Positions 1 through 9,016 of a stretch of DNA of 64,000 nt are shown piece by piece. Position 1 is the first letter of the stretch; each line of letters starts with the position of its first letter. This DNA comes from Atopomonas hussainii (GTDB lineage Bacteria; Pseudomonadota; Gammaproteobacteria; Pseudomonadales; Pseudomonadaceae). Below the pieces are notes generated by a model that did no database searches, was not told the origin of the DNA, and was given only the letters and a program-made list of their open reading frames with translations. A program made the position numbers and the translations under genes. The stretch spans positions 151,246 to 215,245 of the forward strand of contig NZ_FOAS01000007.1 in the NCBI RefSeq assembly GCF_900109735.1, written 5' to 3'.

Positions 1-162
1 GGCATCAATGGCGGTTGCTGCCCGCTCGACCGCTTCGGCGCCGAAGCACCGACCTACCCGGCACTCGACCTACCGGCCAGCGCCTTGCTGGATACCTTGC
101 TGCTGCCCTTTGCGATTGCCGCCGAGTTGGGCGTGGGTTTGCGTGTGCAAGGCGGGCTTTAG
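1..162 (+). CDS. YceK/YidQ-family small lipoprotein, C-terminal part
   Basis: Frame 1 is open from the window edge to a TAG at 160-162 and gives 53 residues of a protein whose start lies outside the window. The segment ALDLPASALLDTLLLPFAIA resembles the ending of YceK/YidQ (DUF1375) inner-membrane lipoproteins, in which an 'LPxSxxxDTLLLP' stretch is typical. The family has no well-defined function. The gene converges on dbpA and is followed within 11 bases by a 120-bp repeat. The lipobox cannot be checked because the N-terminus is missing. The family call is by eye from a short stretch, so it is moderate. Confidence 0.55.
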   Translation, partial: GINGGCCPLDRFGAEAPTYPALDLPASALLDTLLLPFAIAAELGVGLRVQGGL

Positions 163-172
163 TCAGGCACTG

Positions 173-292
173 CTTAAATGGCTGCACCGCTCAGTCACTG
201 CGTTACGCGGTACTCACAACTCGCCTACCTAAAGGTATGTCTCGTTTGCTGCGCTCCGGGCGCCTTGTGCTTAAGCCGCTCGCCGATTTAAG
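173..292. repeat. 120-bp intergenic repeat, copy A, with inverted ends
   Basis: This lies between two convergent genes (the lipoprotein and dbpA). It matches a second element at 37712-37832; the inner parts (198-290 and 37737-37830) differ at about 12 positions plus one single-base gap by hand alignment. The ends are inverted: CTTAAATGGC at 173-182 pairs with GCCGATTTAAG at 282-292, with one bulged base. The other copy has the same arrangement with compensating changes. It could act as a structured transcript end or be a small non-autonomous repeat. Confidence 0.75.
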
Positions 293-307
293 AACAAGGC
301 GGGCTGC

Positions 308-1696
308 TTATACGCTCAGCAAACGCACCTTCAAGTTACGCCCTTTAATCTTGCCGGCAGTCAGACGTTTCAGCGCCTGCTTGGCCACGCTGCGCTCCAC
401 GGCCACATAGGCTTGAAAGTTGAAGATGGCGATCTTGCCGACTTGCGCGCCGGCAAGGCCGGCATCGCCGGTGAGCGCGCCGAGAATATCGCCGGGGCGC
501 AGTTTGTCTTTGCGCCCCGCGGCAATGCACAAGGTTTGCATCACAGGCTCCAAGCCCGCACCACTGGCGGCAGGCAAGCTAGCCACGTCGCACCAGTTCA
601 GCGGACGCTTTTGCAGTTCTTCAATCGCCTGGGCGCGCTGCCCTTCCGCTGGGGCCACTAAGCTAAACGCCAAGCCGGTTGCGCCAGCGCGGCCGCTGCG
701 ACCAATGCGGTGCACATGCACTTCAGGGTCACGGGCCAGCTCGACGTTGATCACCAACTGCAGCTCGGCGATATCCAGCCCGCGCGCGGCCACATCGGTG
801 GCCACCAGTACCGTGCAGCTGCGGTTAGCGAACAGGGTGAGCACTTCGTCGCGCTCGCGCTGCTCCAAATCGCCGTGTAGCGCCAAGGCAGCGATATGCT
901 GCGCGCGCAGCACATCAACCAACTCTTGACACTGCTGACGGGTGTGGCAGAAGGCAATGCATGAACTTGGCCGAGTTTTCTCTAGCAGGCGCGCCACCAT
1001 CGGCAGACGCTCGCGCGGGTCGATTTCGTAAAAGCGCTGCTCAATCTGCTGCTCGTCGTGCTGGCTGGCCACTTGGACCTGCTCGGGGTTGCGCATAAAG
1101 CTGGCTGCTAGCTGCTGGATGCCCGAGGGATAGGTCGCCGAGAACAGCAAGGTCTGACGGCGGCTGGGGGTCTGATTGATGATCTCAGCGATGCTGTCGT
1201 AGAAACCCATGTCGAGCATGCGGTCGGCTTCGTCGAGCACTAAGGTGTTCAGCCCATCGACCACCAAGGTGCCTTTGCGCAGGTGCTCCTGCACACGGCC
1301 GGGCGTGCCGACGATGATGTGCGCGCCGTGCTCTAGCGAGCCAATCTGCGGGCCAATCGGCACACCGCCGCACAGAGTGAGAATCTTGATATTGCCCGCG
1401 GCGCGCGCCAGTTGGCGCAGTGACTTGGCCACCTGGTCGGCCAGCTCACGGGTGGGGCACAACACCAGCGCCTGACAACCGAAAAAGCGCGGATTAAGCG
1501 GCGCCAGCAAGGCCAAACCAAAGGCCACGGTTTTGCCGCTGCCGGTTTTACCCTGCGCGATCACATCGCGGCCTTTGAGCATCAGCGGCAAGCTGGCGGC
1601 CTGAATCGGCGTCATCTGGGCAAAACCCAAAGCATCGAGATTGGCCAGCAGGTCGGCAGACAGCGGGAGTTGGGCAAAAGCCAGAGCGTCAGTCAC
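308..1696 (-). CDS. dbpA: ATP-dependent RNA helicase DbpA
   Basis: This is a DEAD-box helicase that acts on 23S rRNA during large-subunit assembly. The 462-residue protein has the motifs in order: Q-motif region (about 24-33), Walker [11 protein letters not shown] (47-56), PTRELA (81-86), TPGR (131-134), DEAD (155-158), SAT (186-188) and HRIGRSGR in the second helicase domain. A C-terminal stretch of about 75 residues after the helicase core fits the DbpA RNA-binding domain that recognises hairpin 92 of 23S rRNA. The start is GTG at 1696, preceded by AAGG about 8 bases upstream. It stands alone on the minus strand with repeat copy A just past its stop. Length and motifs are normal for the family. 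Confidence 0.93.
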   Translation of the reverse strand: MTDALAFAQLPLSADLLANLDALGFAQMTPIQAASLPLMLKGRDVIAQGKTGSGKTVAFGLALLAPLNPRFFGCQALVLCPTRELADQVAKSLRQLARAAGNIKILTLCGGVPIGPQIGSLEHGAHIIVGTPGRVQEHLRKGTLVVDGLNTLVLDEADRMLDMGFYDSIAEIINQTPSRRQTLLFSATYPSGIQQLAASFMRNPEQVQVASQHDEQQIEQRFYEIDPRERLPMVARLLEKTRPSSCIAFCHTRQQCQELVDVLRAQHIAALALHGDLEQRERDEVLTLFANRSCTVLVATDVAARGLDIAELQLVINVELARDPEVHVHRIGRSGRAGATGLAFSLVAPAEGQRAQAIEELQKRPLNWCDVASLPAASGAGLEPVMQTLCIAAGRKDKLRPGDILGALTGDAGLAGAQVGKIAIFNFQAYVAVERSVAKQALKRLTAGKIKGRNLKVRLLSV

Positions 1697-1839
1697 GGGG
1701 CGTACCTTAAGAAAATTCCCGCGCAGTTTAGCAGTCGGCCTTTCTTTCCCCTACGAAGACCTTGCACCGCATGGAGCTGACCGTGCAGGGCGACCGGTAA
1801 AAACCCGCACCTGCACAGACTGCCCAACAACCTCAGCGC

Positions 1840-3108
1840 CTAAGCCTGACTCGGCGCCAACCTCTGCCGACTGAAAAACCTCAGCACAATCACCAACACC
1901 GCCAAACCTAAGCCCCCGGCCAGCACGAACAGTGCGGCATAGCCCCACTGCGCAGCCACCACCCCACTCAGCGCACCCACCACGCCGGCCAGTAACAGCT
2001 GCGCACTGGCTTGCAGGGTGAAGTCGGCGCCTTCGTGCTCGGGACGGCAGTGGTTCATCATCACCGCGAACAGCGCCACGGTGGACATGCCATCGGCCAA
2101 CTGCTCAAAAAGACTTAAGCCATACACCCAATACACATCGCTGCCGCGACTCACCAGTAGTGCCAGCGCCGCAATCGTCAACCCTTGCAGCGCACCAAAG
2201 CTCAGCAATGAGCGTTTAGCGCCCAAGCGGGCGTAGAGCAGGCCACCTAACAACGCACCACCAATGCCCACGAGGCTACTGATCAGGGTCAGTTGGCCCA
2301 GTGCGATGTTACTCCAACCTTGGTCCACCAGCATGGGCTTGAGCATCGGCGAGCCCAAGGCATCGCCCAACTTAAAGCTCAACACCACCGCCAGCCACGC
2401 CCACATACCCGGCTGCGCCAACAAGCCTTGGTAGTGCTGCCACAACAAGCGCGGCCCTAAGGCGGTTTCCGCGTGCCGGGCTTGGCGCGGTAAGTGGCGT
2501 TTTTCATTAAAGAGCAGCACCGGCAGCAGCATCAGTAGCAAGAGCCCCGCCACCACACCCACGCTGACATGCCAACCCAGCGCATCGATGGCCAATAACA
2601 GGCCACTACCGCTGACCAGCATGCCCACCTTGTAACCACCCACCTGCAAGCTGTTACCCAGCCCACGCCAACGCTCCGGCAATAAGCGCACCGCCAAGCC
2701 GTCGGTGGCGATATCTTGCGTAGCAGCCGCCACATTCACCAGTAGCAACAGGCCGAGCAATAACCAAAAACCGGTGCCGAATAAAAAGCTCGGTGTCATC
2801 AACGCCATCGCCAACAGTGCCAGCAGCAAGGTGCTTTGCAGCGGCACAATCCAACCGCGGTGATGGCCGAACCGCGCCGAGCTGATACGGTCGACCCACG
2901 GCGCCCAAAGCACCTTCAGCAGCCACGGCAAGGCCAGCAGCTTCAGCAAACCGATCAAAGCCAAATCGACGCCTTGCTGGCGTAACAGCACCGGCAACGC
3001 GTGGGCGATAAAACCCGACGGCAAGCCCTGCGCGCAGTACAAAGACGCCAGCAGCACCACCGTACCCGCCGATAAACGGCTTGGGGAAAACGACGCAGTC
3101 ACACTCAT
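1840..3108 (-). CDS. RhtX/FptX-like MFS transporter
   Basis: This is an inner-membrane permease of the major facilitator superfamily, 422 residues with about 12 hydrophobic segments. The N-terminal run YCAQGLPSGFIAHALPVLLR and the following 'LLKLLALPWLLKVLWAPWVDR'-type segment match the RhtX/FptX family, which imports siderophores such as rhizobactin and pyochelin; AmpG is a more distant relative. I chose ATG 3108, with GGAGAG immediately upstream, over an in-frame TTG at 3168 that has no ribosome-binding site. No siderophore receptor or synthesis gene lies nearby, so the substrate is unknown. It shares direction with groEL but is separated from it by a strong terminator. Confidence 0.75.
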   Translation of the reverse strand: MSVTASFSPSRLSAGTVVLLASLYCAQGLPSGFIAHALPVLLRQQGVDLALIGLLKLLALPWLLKVLWAPWVDRISSARFGHHRGWIVPLQSTLLLALLAMALMTPSFLFGTGFWLLLGLLLLVNVAAATQDIATDGLAVRLLPERWRGLGNSLQVGGYKVGMLVSGSGLLLAIDALGWHVSVGVVAGLLLLMLLPVLLFNEKRHLPRQARHAETALGPRLLWQHYQGLLAQPGMWAWLAVVLSFKLGDALGSPMLKPMLVDQGWSNIALGQLTLISSLVGIGGALLGGLLYARLGAKRSLLSFGALQGLTIAALALLVSRGSDVYWVYGLSLFEQLADGMSTVALFAVMMNHCRPEHEGADFTLQASAQLLLAGVVGALSGVVAAQWGYAALFVLAGGLGLAVLVIVLRFFSRQRLAPSQA

Positions 3109-3212
3109 CTCTCCAACCTGAAAACACCACAGCGCGCCGAGTATTAAGCCGCTACGCCGCTGACTCAACCCACATCGACTTAAACGCGTTAGCCCGCTAA
3201 CTCTTGGCGCAT

Positions 3213-3241
3213 AAAAAAACCGCGCCGAAGCGCGGTTTTTC
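3213..3241. terminator. Bidirectional intrinsic terminator after groEL
   Basis: An 11-bp stem, AAAAACCGCGC at 3215-3225 with GCGCGGTTTTT at 3230-3240, encloses a CGAA loop. A-runs and T-runs on both sides give a U-tract on either strand. It lies 18 bases past the groEL stop and ends the groES-groEL transcript. Confidence 0.93.
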
Positions 3242-3257
3242 GTGAGCGGGGCTCGGC

Positions 3258-4916
<1,659 letters not shown>

Positions 4917-4946
4917 TTAAATCAAGTCAATCAGGTTGGCAGACGC

Positions 4947-5240
4947 TTAGGCTTCAACAACCGCCAGGATTTCGCTTTCGCTCATCACCAGCAGGTCTTC
5001 ACCGTCGACCTTGATGGTGTTGCTGCCCGAGTAGGGGCCAAACACCACTTTGTCGCCTACCTTGACCGCCAGCGGACGCACTTCGCCGTTGTCCAGCACG
5101 CGGCCATTGCCCACTGCCACGATCTCGCCTTGGTTGGGCTTTTCAGCCACAGAACCCGGCAGAACGATGCCACCTGCAGTTTTGGTTTCTTCTTCACTGC
5201 GGCGAATGACAACACGGTCATGCAAAGGACGGATTTTCAT
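4947..5240 (-). CDS. groS: Co-chaperonin GroES (10 kDa)
   Basis: This 97-residue protein forms the heptameric lid of the GroEL chamber. It begins [14 protein letters not shown] and contains the mobile-loop region [20 protein letters not shown] (about residues 16-35), the GroEL contact. GGGAGA sits about 9 bases before the ATG. It is the first gene of the groES-groEL operon, with a leader of roughly 135 bases from the predicted heat-shock start site. Confidence 0.98.
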   Translation of the reverse strand: MKIRPLHDRVVIRRSEEETKTAGGIVLPGSVAEKPNQGEIVAVGNGRVLDNGEVRPLAVKVGDKVVFGPYSGSNTIKVDGEDLLVMSESEILAVVEA

Positions 5241-5380
5241 TACTCGATTTCTCCCAATGAGTTTGTCGCGCCGGGATAACCCGGCCGTACTGTCAAATGC
5301 CGGCTTGGCGCCGGTCGTGACACGCTGAGCGCATCACAAAATATGCCTGCCAAAAACGGGACAGGACCTTACGGTGTTTG

Positions 5381-5410
5381 ATAGGTGGGGCCAGCCCCGC
5401 ACATTTCAAG
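5381..5410 (-). promoter_or_regulatory. Sigma-32 (RpoH) heat-shock promoter of groES-groEL
   Basis: On the minus strand, CTTGAAA (5410-5404) is followed after 13 bases by CCCCACCTAT (5390-5381). The known consensus is CTTGAAA, 13-14 bases, then CCCCATNT, so the -35 is exact and the -10 departs at about one position. The expected start of transcription is near 5375. The site begins 26 bases after the end of fxsA. No CIRCE-type inverted repeat was seen. Confidence 0.9.
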
Positions 5411-5435
5411 GGCAGCCGGAAAAAAAATGTGGTTT

Positions 5436-5867
5436 TTAGTCGAGCCGGCGCCACTCGCCATCCAGCGTTTGCGGGCCGCTGCGATTCGGCTCGCCCTGCT
5501 GGTAAGCCCCTTGTGGTCGACGCTGCTGCATGCGCCGCAGCAACCAGGCGCCCAGCCAGCCTTGACCAAACGGCAACACCAGCAGCAGACCGATAACGTC
5601 GGTCAGCACGCCGGGCATAAACAGCAGCCAGCCGCCCAGCGCCGCCAACAGGCCGCGCAGCAAGGTTTGCTCGGGGAAATAACCCCGGGCGAACATTTGC
5701 TGGCTCTGCAGCAAAGTAGCTAGGCCCGCGTTACGCATAAACCACACGCCGATAAAGCCACTGACGACGATCTCGATCAGCACGCCCGACACGCCCCAGG
5801 CCTGCCCGAGCTGGATCAACAAAGCCAGCTCAACCAGCGGCAGCAGTAAAAAAATCACTAAGGGCAT
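5436..5867 (-). CDS. fxsA: FxsA family membrane protein
   Basis: This is an inner-membrane protein of 143 residues with about four hydrophobic segments, starting MPLVIFLLLPLVELALLIQL. The pattern matches the FxsA family, including the 'GVWFMRNAGL' and 'GVLTDVIGLLLVLPF' stretches. In Escherichia coli, FxsA overproduction relieves phage T7 exclusion by the F plasmid; its normal role is not settled. The C-terminal 30 residues are polar and probably cytoplasmic. GGGAGG sits 6 bases before the ATG. It lies directly upstream of groES, as in Pseudomonas, but groES has its own heat-shock promoter. Confidence 0.92.
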   Translation of the reverse strand: MPLVIFLLLPLVELALLIQLGQAWGVSGVLIEIVVSGFIGVWFMRNAGLATLLQSQQMFARGYFPEQTLLRGLLAALGGWLLFMPGVLTDVIGLLLVLPFGQGWLGAWLLRRMQQRRPQGAYQQGEPNRSGPQTLDGEWRRLD

Positions 5868-5918
5868 TGGCGCCTCCCGATTGTCATGCCTATTAAGTGG
5901 GGGCGCCGCCGGGGGTTA

Positions 5919-6629
5919 TCAAGCCCAGTCGTCGCTGCGCGCCATGTGCACCAGCGCTTGGCGCACGGCCATGGGCGTCTCACAGACCTCGGCAAAGGCC
6001 AGCCGGTGCACGCCTTTACCGATACGCAGATGCAGGCCGCGACTATCCAGCCCGACCAAGCTGATCGCCCCGGCGGGCAAGCCGGCGACCTGACGATAGT
6101 GCTCCAGCGCGGTCTGATGGTCGCTGTTCATGTGCGCCAGCATGCCCTCTTCCACTTCGCCGGCGAACGGGTTGGCTTCGGCCACGCCCGTCGCAGGCAG
6201 CCAATGAATTGCGCCGAAGCCGCCGATAAAGCGCCATGCCACTGGGGTTAAGCGCCAGAAGTCGAAGTCGTGGATGCGATGAAAATCCTGCGCCTCGGGG
6301 AAAAACCGGTAATAGCGCGCCGCTGCCGCATCCACTTCTGCCGCTGTTAACGGGGCGGCATCGGCAAGCAAGGTCAGCCGCCCGGCGGCTTGCGCGTCTT
6401 CGGCGCCGCGCTGACCAATCAACAGCGAGCAGCGCGCATCAGCGGTTAAGTTATGGGTGTGCTGGGCGATGCGGCTAATCAGCAGCAGCGGCAAGCCTTG
6501 GGCATCCAAACAGTACGGCGCGACCGAGCCAAACGGATAACCGGGGAATTTTTGCGAGTGGGTGCTGAGCACCCCTTGGTATTCCTTCAGAAGGAATTCT
6601 CGGGCATCCTTGATCGCAGCATTGCTCAC
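5919..6629 (-). CDS. HugZ/HutZ-like haem utilisation protein
   Basis: The 236-residue protein has an N-terminal flavin-oxidase-like split barrel (about 1-150, including YPFGSVAPYCLD and LLISRIAQHTHNL) and a C-terminal DUF2470 domain (HMNSDHQTALEHY, about 165-178). This architecture is that of HugZ/HutZ proteins, which bind haem and, in some members, degrade it. Older annotation calls them pyridoxamine-phosphate oxidase-like. I chose GTG 6629, with AGGAG 7 bases upstream; an upstream in-frame GTG at 6689 lacks a binding site. It is divergent from the dehydrogenase at 6748. Enzyme activity cannot be decided from sequence. Confidence 0.8.
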   Translation of the reverse strand: MSNAAIKDAREFLLKEYQGVLSTHSQKFPGYPFGSVAPYCLDAQGLPLLLISRIAQHTHNLTADARCSLLIGQRGAEDAQAAGRLTLLADAAPLTAAEVDAAAARYYRFFPEAQDFHRIHDFDFWRLTPVAWRFIGGFGAIHWLPATGVAEANPFAGEVEEGMLAHMNSDHQTALEHYRQVAGLPAGAISLVGLDSRGLHLRIGKGVHRLAFAEVCETPMAVRQALVHMARSDDWA

Positions 6630-6747
6630 CTTTTGACTCCTGACGATAGGTTCGAACTCATTAAGAACCGGCGCACCCTTGCCAGTCACGCACTATCAAG
6701 CGCCCGCAGGCAGCACCATCCGTTCCAACTCATGTGAGGTTACCTGT

Positions 6748-7506
6748 ATGAATCTGACCGACAAAGTCATCATTATCACTGGCGGCTGCCAAGGTTTAGG
6801 TCGCGCTATGGGCGAATACTTAGCCGGCAAAGGCGCCAAGCTGGCGCTGGTCGACCTCAACCAAGAGAAGCTCGACGACGCCGTGGCTGCCTGCAAAGCC
6901 GCCGGTGGCGATGCCCGTGCTTACCTGTGCAACGTGGCCAACGAAGAGCAAGTCACCCACATGGTGGCGCAAGTGGCTGAAGACTTCGGCGCTATCAATG
7001 GCCTAGTCAACAACGCTGGGATTCTGCGCGACGGCCTGACCATTAAAGTGAAAGACGGCGAGCTGACCAAGATGCCGTTGGCGCAGTGGCAGTCGGTGAT
7101 CGACGTCAACCTGACCGGCGTGTTCCTGTGCACCCGCGAAGTCGCGGCGAAGATGATCGAACTGAAGCAACAAGGCGCGATCGTGAATATTTCCTCGATC
7201 TCCCGCGCTGGCAACATGGGCCAAGCCAACTACTCCGCCGCCAAGGCGGGTGTGGCTGCCGATACGGTGGTGTGGGCCAAAGAGCTGGCGCGCTACGGCA
7301 TTCGCGTAGCAGGCGTTGCGCCGGGCTTTATCGAAACCGAAATGACCGCTGGCATGAAGCCCGAGGCATTGGAGAAGATGACCTCAGGCATCCCGCTGCG
7401 CCGCATGGGCAAGCCGGCTGAGATCGCCCACTCGGTGGCCTACATCTTCGAAAACGACTACTACACCGGTCGTATTCTGGAGCTCGACGGCGGCCTGCGC
7501 CTGTAA
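6748..7506 (+). CDS. Short-chain dehydrogenase/reductase, FabG-like
   Basis: This is a 252-residue NAD(P)-dependent oxidoreductase. It has the cofactor motif TGGCQGLG (about 12-19), NNAG near residue 90, a serine in the ISSISRAG stretch and the catalytic YSAAK (Y about 162). The C-terminal DGGLRL fits the FabG group. The start is ATG 6748 with GAGG 8 bases upstream; the longer frame from 6679 has no binding site. A homologue occupies the same place next to the HugZ-like gene and groESL in P. aeruginosa, as I recall. The substrate is unknown; it need not be fatty-acid synthesis because it is not in a fab cluster. Confidence 0.85.
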   Translation: MNLTDKVIIITGGCQGLGRAMGEYLAGKGAKLALVDLNQEKLDDAVAACKAAGGDARAYLCNVANEEQVTHMVAQVAEDFGAINGLVNNAGILRDGLTIKVKDGELTKMPLAQWQSVIDVNLTGVFLCTREVAAKMIELKQQGAIVNISSISRAGNMGQANYSAAKAGVAADTVVWAKELARYGIRVAGVAPGFIETEMTAGMKPEALEKMTSGIPLRRMGKPAEIAHSVAYIFENDYYTGRILELDGGLRL

Positions 7507-7519
7507 TTCGCCCGCGATA

Positions 7520-7557
7520 AAAAAACGCCGCTGCGGTTGACCCCAGCGGCGTTTTTT
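7520..7557. terminator. Bidirectional intrinsic terminator
   Basis: The stem AAAAAACGCCGCTG (7520-7533) pairs with CAGCGGCGTTTTTT (7544-7557), giving a 14-bp perfect stem with U-tracts on both strands. It separates the convergent dehydrogenase gene and the DUF481 gene. Confidence 0.93.
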
Positions 7558-7574
7558 ATGCCCGACGGTAAACG

Positions 7575-8597
7575 CTACCAGCCCACGCCTAGGCCCAACA
7601 GGTAGCGTTTCTCGGTGTAGGTTTCTTCTAAGCCGCGCACCTGATCAAACTCGTAGAGCAGCGACAGGCGCGCCCAATCGTTAATCCGATAACGCAAGCC
7701 CATATCGCCGCGCGTGGCGTAATCCACTTGCTGGGTGAACGGGAAGTGAATCACCCCTGTTGCGGTTAATTCGAACTGACTGCCCCACAGCAAACGCTTG
7801 TAATCCCAGTTCACACTGCCGGTATCGATAGACTCGCGCTCGTGCCGTCGGCCGTTTTCATCATCGAGATTCTGGTCGTAGATCAGTCGATTCAGTTCGG
7901 CGGTCAGTTCAAAGCGGCCTAGCTCGTTATCCCAAAAGCGATAACCGGGACCGGTACCGATTTCGCGCTGGCGCTCCAGCTCCTCAAAGCGATCACGCTG
8001 GTATTTGTAGCCGGTGGTCCAAAACCACTGATCGGTCAAAAAGCGGTCGAGGCTATATTCCAGCGTGTAGTTGTCTTCTTTCTTCTCGCTGTTCTTGGTT
8101 TCGTATTCAGTTTCTGCATTAAAGCGATGCCGCCAACGCCCATGCTGTAGGCGGTTATTGGCTTTAAAGCGCAGCTTATCGGAGTCGTCTTCTTTGCGCT
8201 TCACATCCAACGAGCCATCGATATTGCCTTCCCAGAGGAAGTCTTCCACAAAAGGCTTAGGCGGCATCATCTGGGTAATGCTGGCCAAGGGCACCGTGCG
8301 TGGCGCCTCGCCATTCATTACGCGCACCATGCCGCTGCCGGCAGCTTCTAGCTCTTTGCTGCGCTCGCTGGCATCAACGCCCTCTTTAACCAGCAGCTCT
8401 TTACTGGAGCTCAAGGTTTCGACGTCTGCCCACTCAATCTGCAGGCGCCCCGCATAGGGGGTGCGAAATACCAACGTGCCGCCATCAAGCAGAATCACTT
8501 CGCCACTTAGGCGATCGCCATTTTTTAACCACACTGTGTCAGCGCTCACCGCTGTAGCCGCCAGCACTAGCCAGCCGGCTATCCAATACCGCACCAT
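7575..8597 (-). CDS. DUF481 family outer-membrane beta-barrel protein
   Basis: The 340-residue exported protein has a signal peptide of about 19 residues (cleavage probably after TAVSA), then a roughly 70-residue region (DTVWLKNGDRLSGEV..., an Sm-like fold common before this domain). A C-terminal barrel of alternating strands follows (about 115-340) and ends in LGVGW, the aromatic-terminated signature recognised by the Bam machinery. DUF481 proteins (YdiY-like) have been linked to salt or acid response, but no function is firmly known. ATG 8597 has a G-rich stretch upstream. It is divergent from the alkyltransferase-like gene. Confidence 0.82.
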   Translation of the reverse strand: MVRYWIAGWLVLAATAVSADTVWLKNGDRLSGEVILLDGGTLVFRTPYAGRLQIEWADVETLSSSKELLVKEGVDASERSKELEAAGSGMVRVMNGEAPRTVPLASITQMMPPKPFVEDFLWEGNIDGSLDVKRKEDDSDKLRFKANNRLQHGRWRHRFNAETEYETKNSEKKEDNYTLEYSLDRFLTDQWFWTTGYKYQRDRFEELERQREIGTGPGYRFWDNELGRFELTAELNRLIYDQNLDDENGRRHERESIDTGSVNWDYKRLLWGSQFELTATGVIHFPFTQQVDYATRGDMGLRYRINDWARLSLLYEFDQVRGLEETYTEKRYLLGLGVGW

Positions 8598-8641
8598 CCA
8601 AGCCCCCCCAAAAAATCAGCCGCCAATTATCCAGCCATTGC

Positions 8642-8968
8642 ATGCAAAAGCCACTACCGCCCGCCGCCGATGAACGCCGTTTAGCACTCTTTAGCGTGTT
8701 AGCGCAGATTCCTGAGGGGCGCGTGTGCACCTATGGCCAAGTTGCCGAGCTAGCGGGGTTAGGCCGCGCCGCGCGCTGGGTAGGCCGCACCTTAAGCACC
8801 CTGCCCGAGGGCACGCACTTACCCTGGCACCGGGTGATTGCCGCCGGCGGACGCATTAGCCTGCCGGCCGGCAGCGCCAGCGGCAGTGAACAGCGCCAAC
8901 GCTTAGCTGCCGAGGGCATCGTGTTACACAACGACCGCGTTAACCTGCGCCGCTACGGCTGGCCCTGA
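8642..8968 (+). CDS. Alkyltransferase-like protein (ATL, MGMT homologue)
   Basis: This 108-residue protein matches the DNA-binding domain of O6-alkylguanine-DNA alkyltransferases. The active-site motif, normally PCHRV, reads PWHRVI (about 61-66): tryptophan replaces the acceptor cysteine. That change defines ATL proteins (Atl1, YbaZ), which bind O6-alkylguanine, flip it out and hand the lesion to nucleotide excision repair without repairing it. The helix-turn-helix region with the arginine finger (GRAARWVGRTL) is present. The gene is short, stands alone and is divergent from the DUF481 gene, whose start lies 44 bases away. Substitution and length fit the family well. Confidence 0.88.
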   Translation: MQKPLPPAADERRLALFSVLAQIPEGRVCTYGQVAELAGLGRAARWVGRTLSTLPEGTHLPWHRVIAAGGRISLPAGSASGSEQRQRLAAEGIVLHNDRVNLRRYGWP

Positions 8969-9016
8969 GCAGGCTGAGCACGCTACAGTGCGCGCTGACT
9001 TTGGAAGCCCCGCCGC

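Noticed and set aside
1697..1839. GTGCAGG / CCTGCAC inverted repeat between dbpA and the transporter gene as a terminator
   Set aside because: The loop is about 20 bases with only a weak T-run inside it, not after it.
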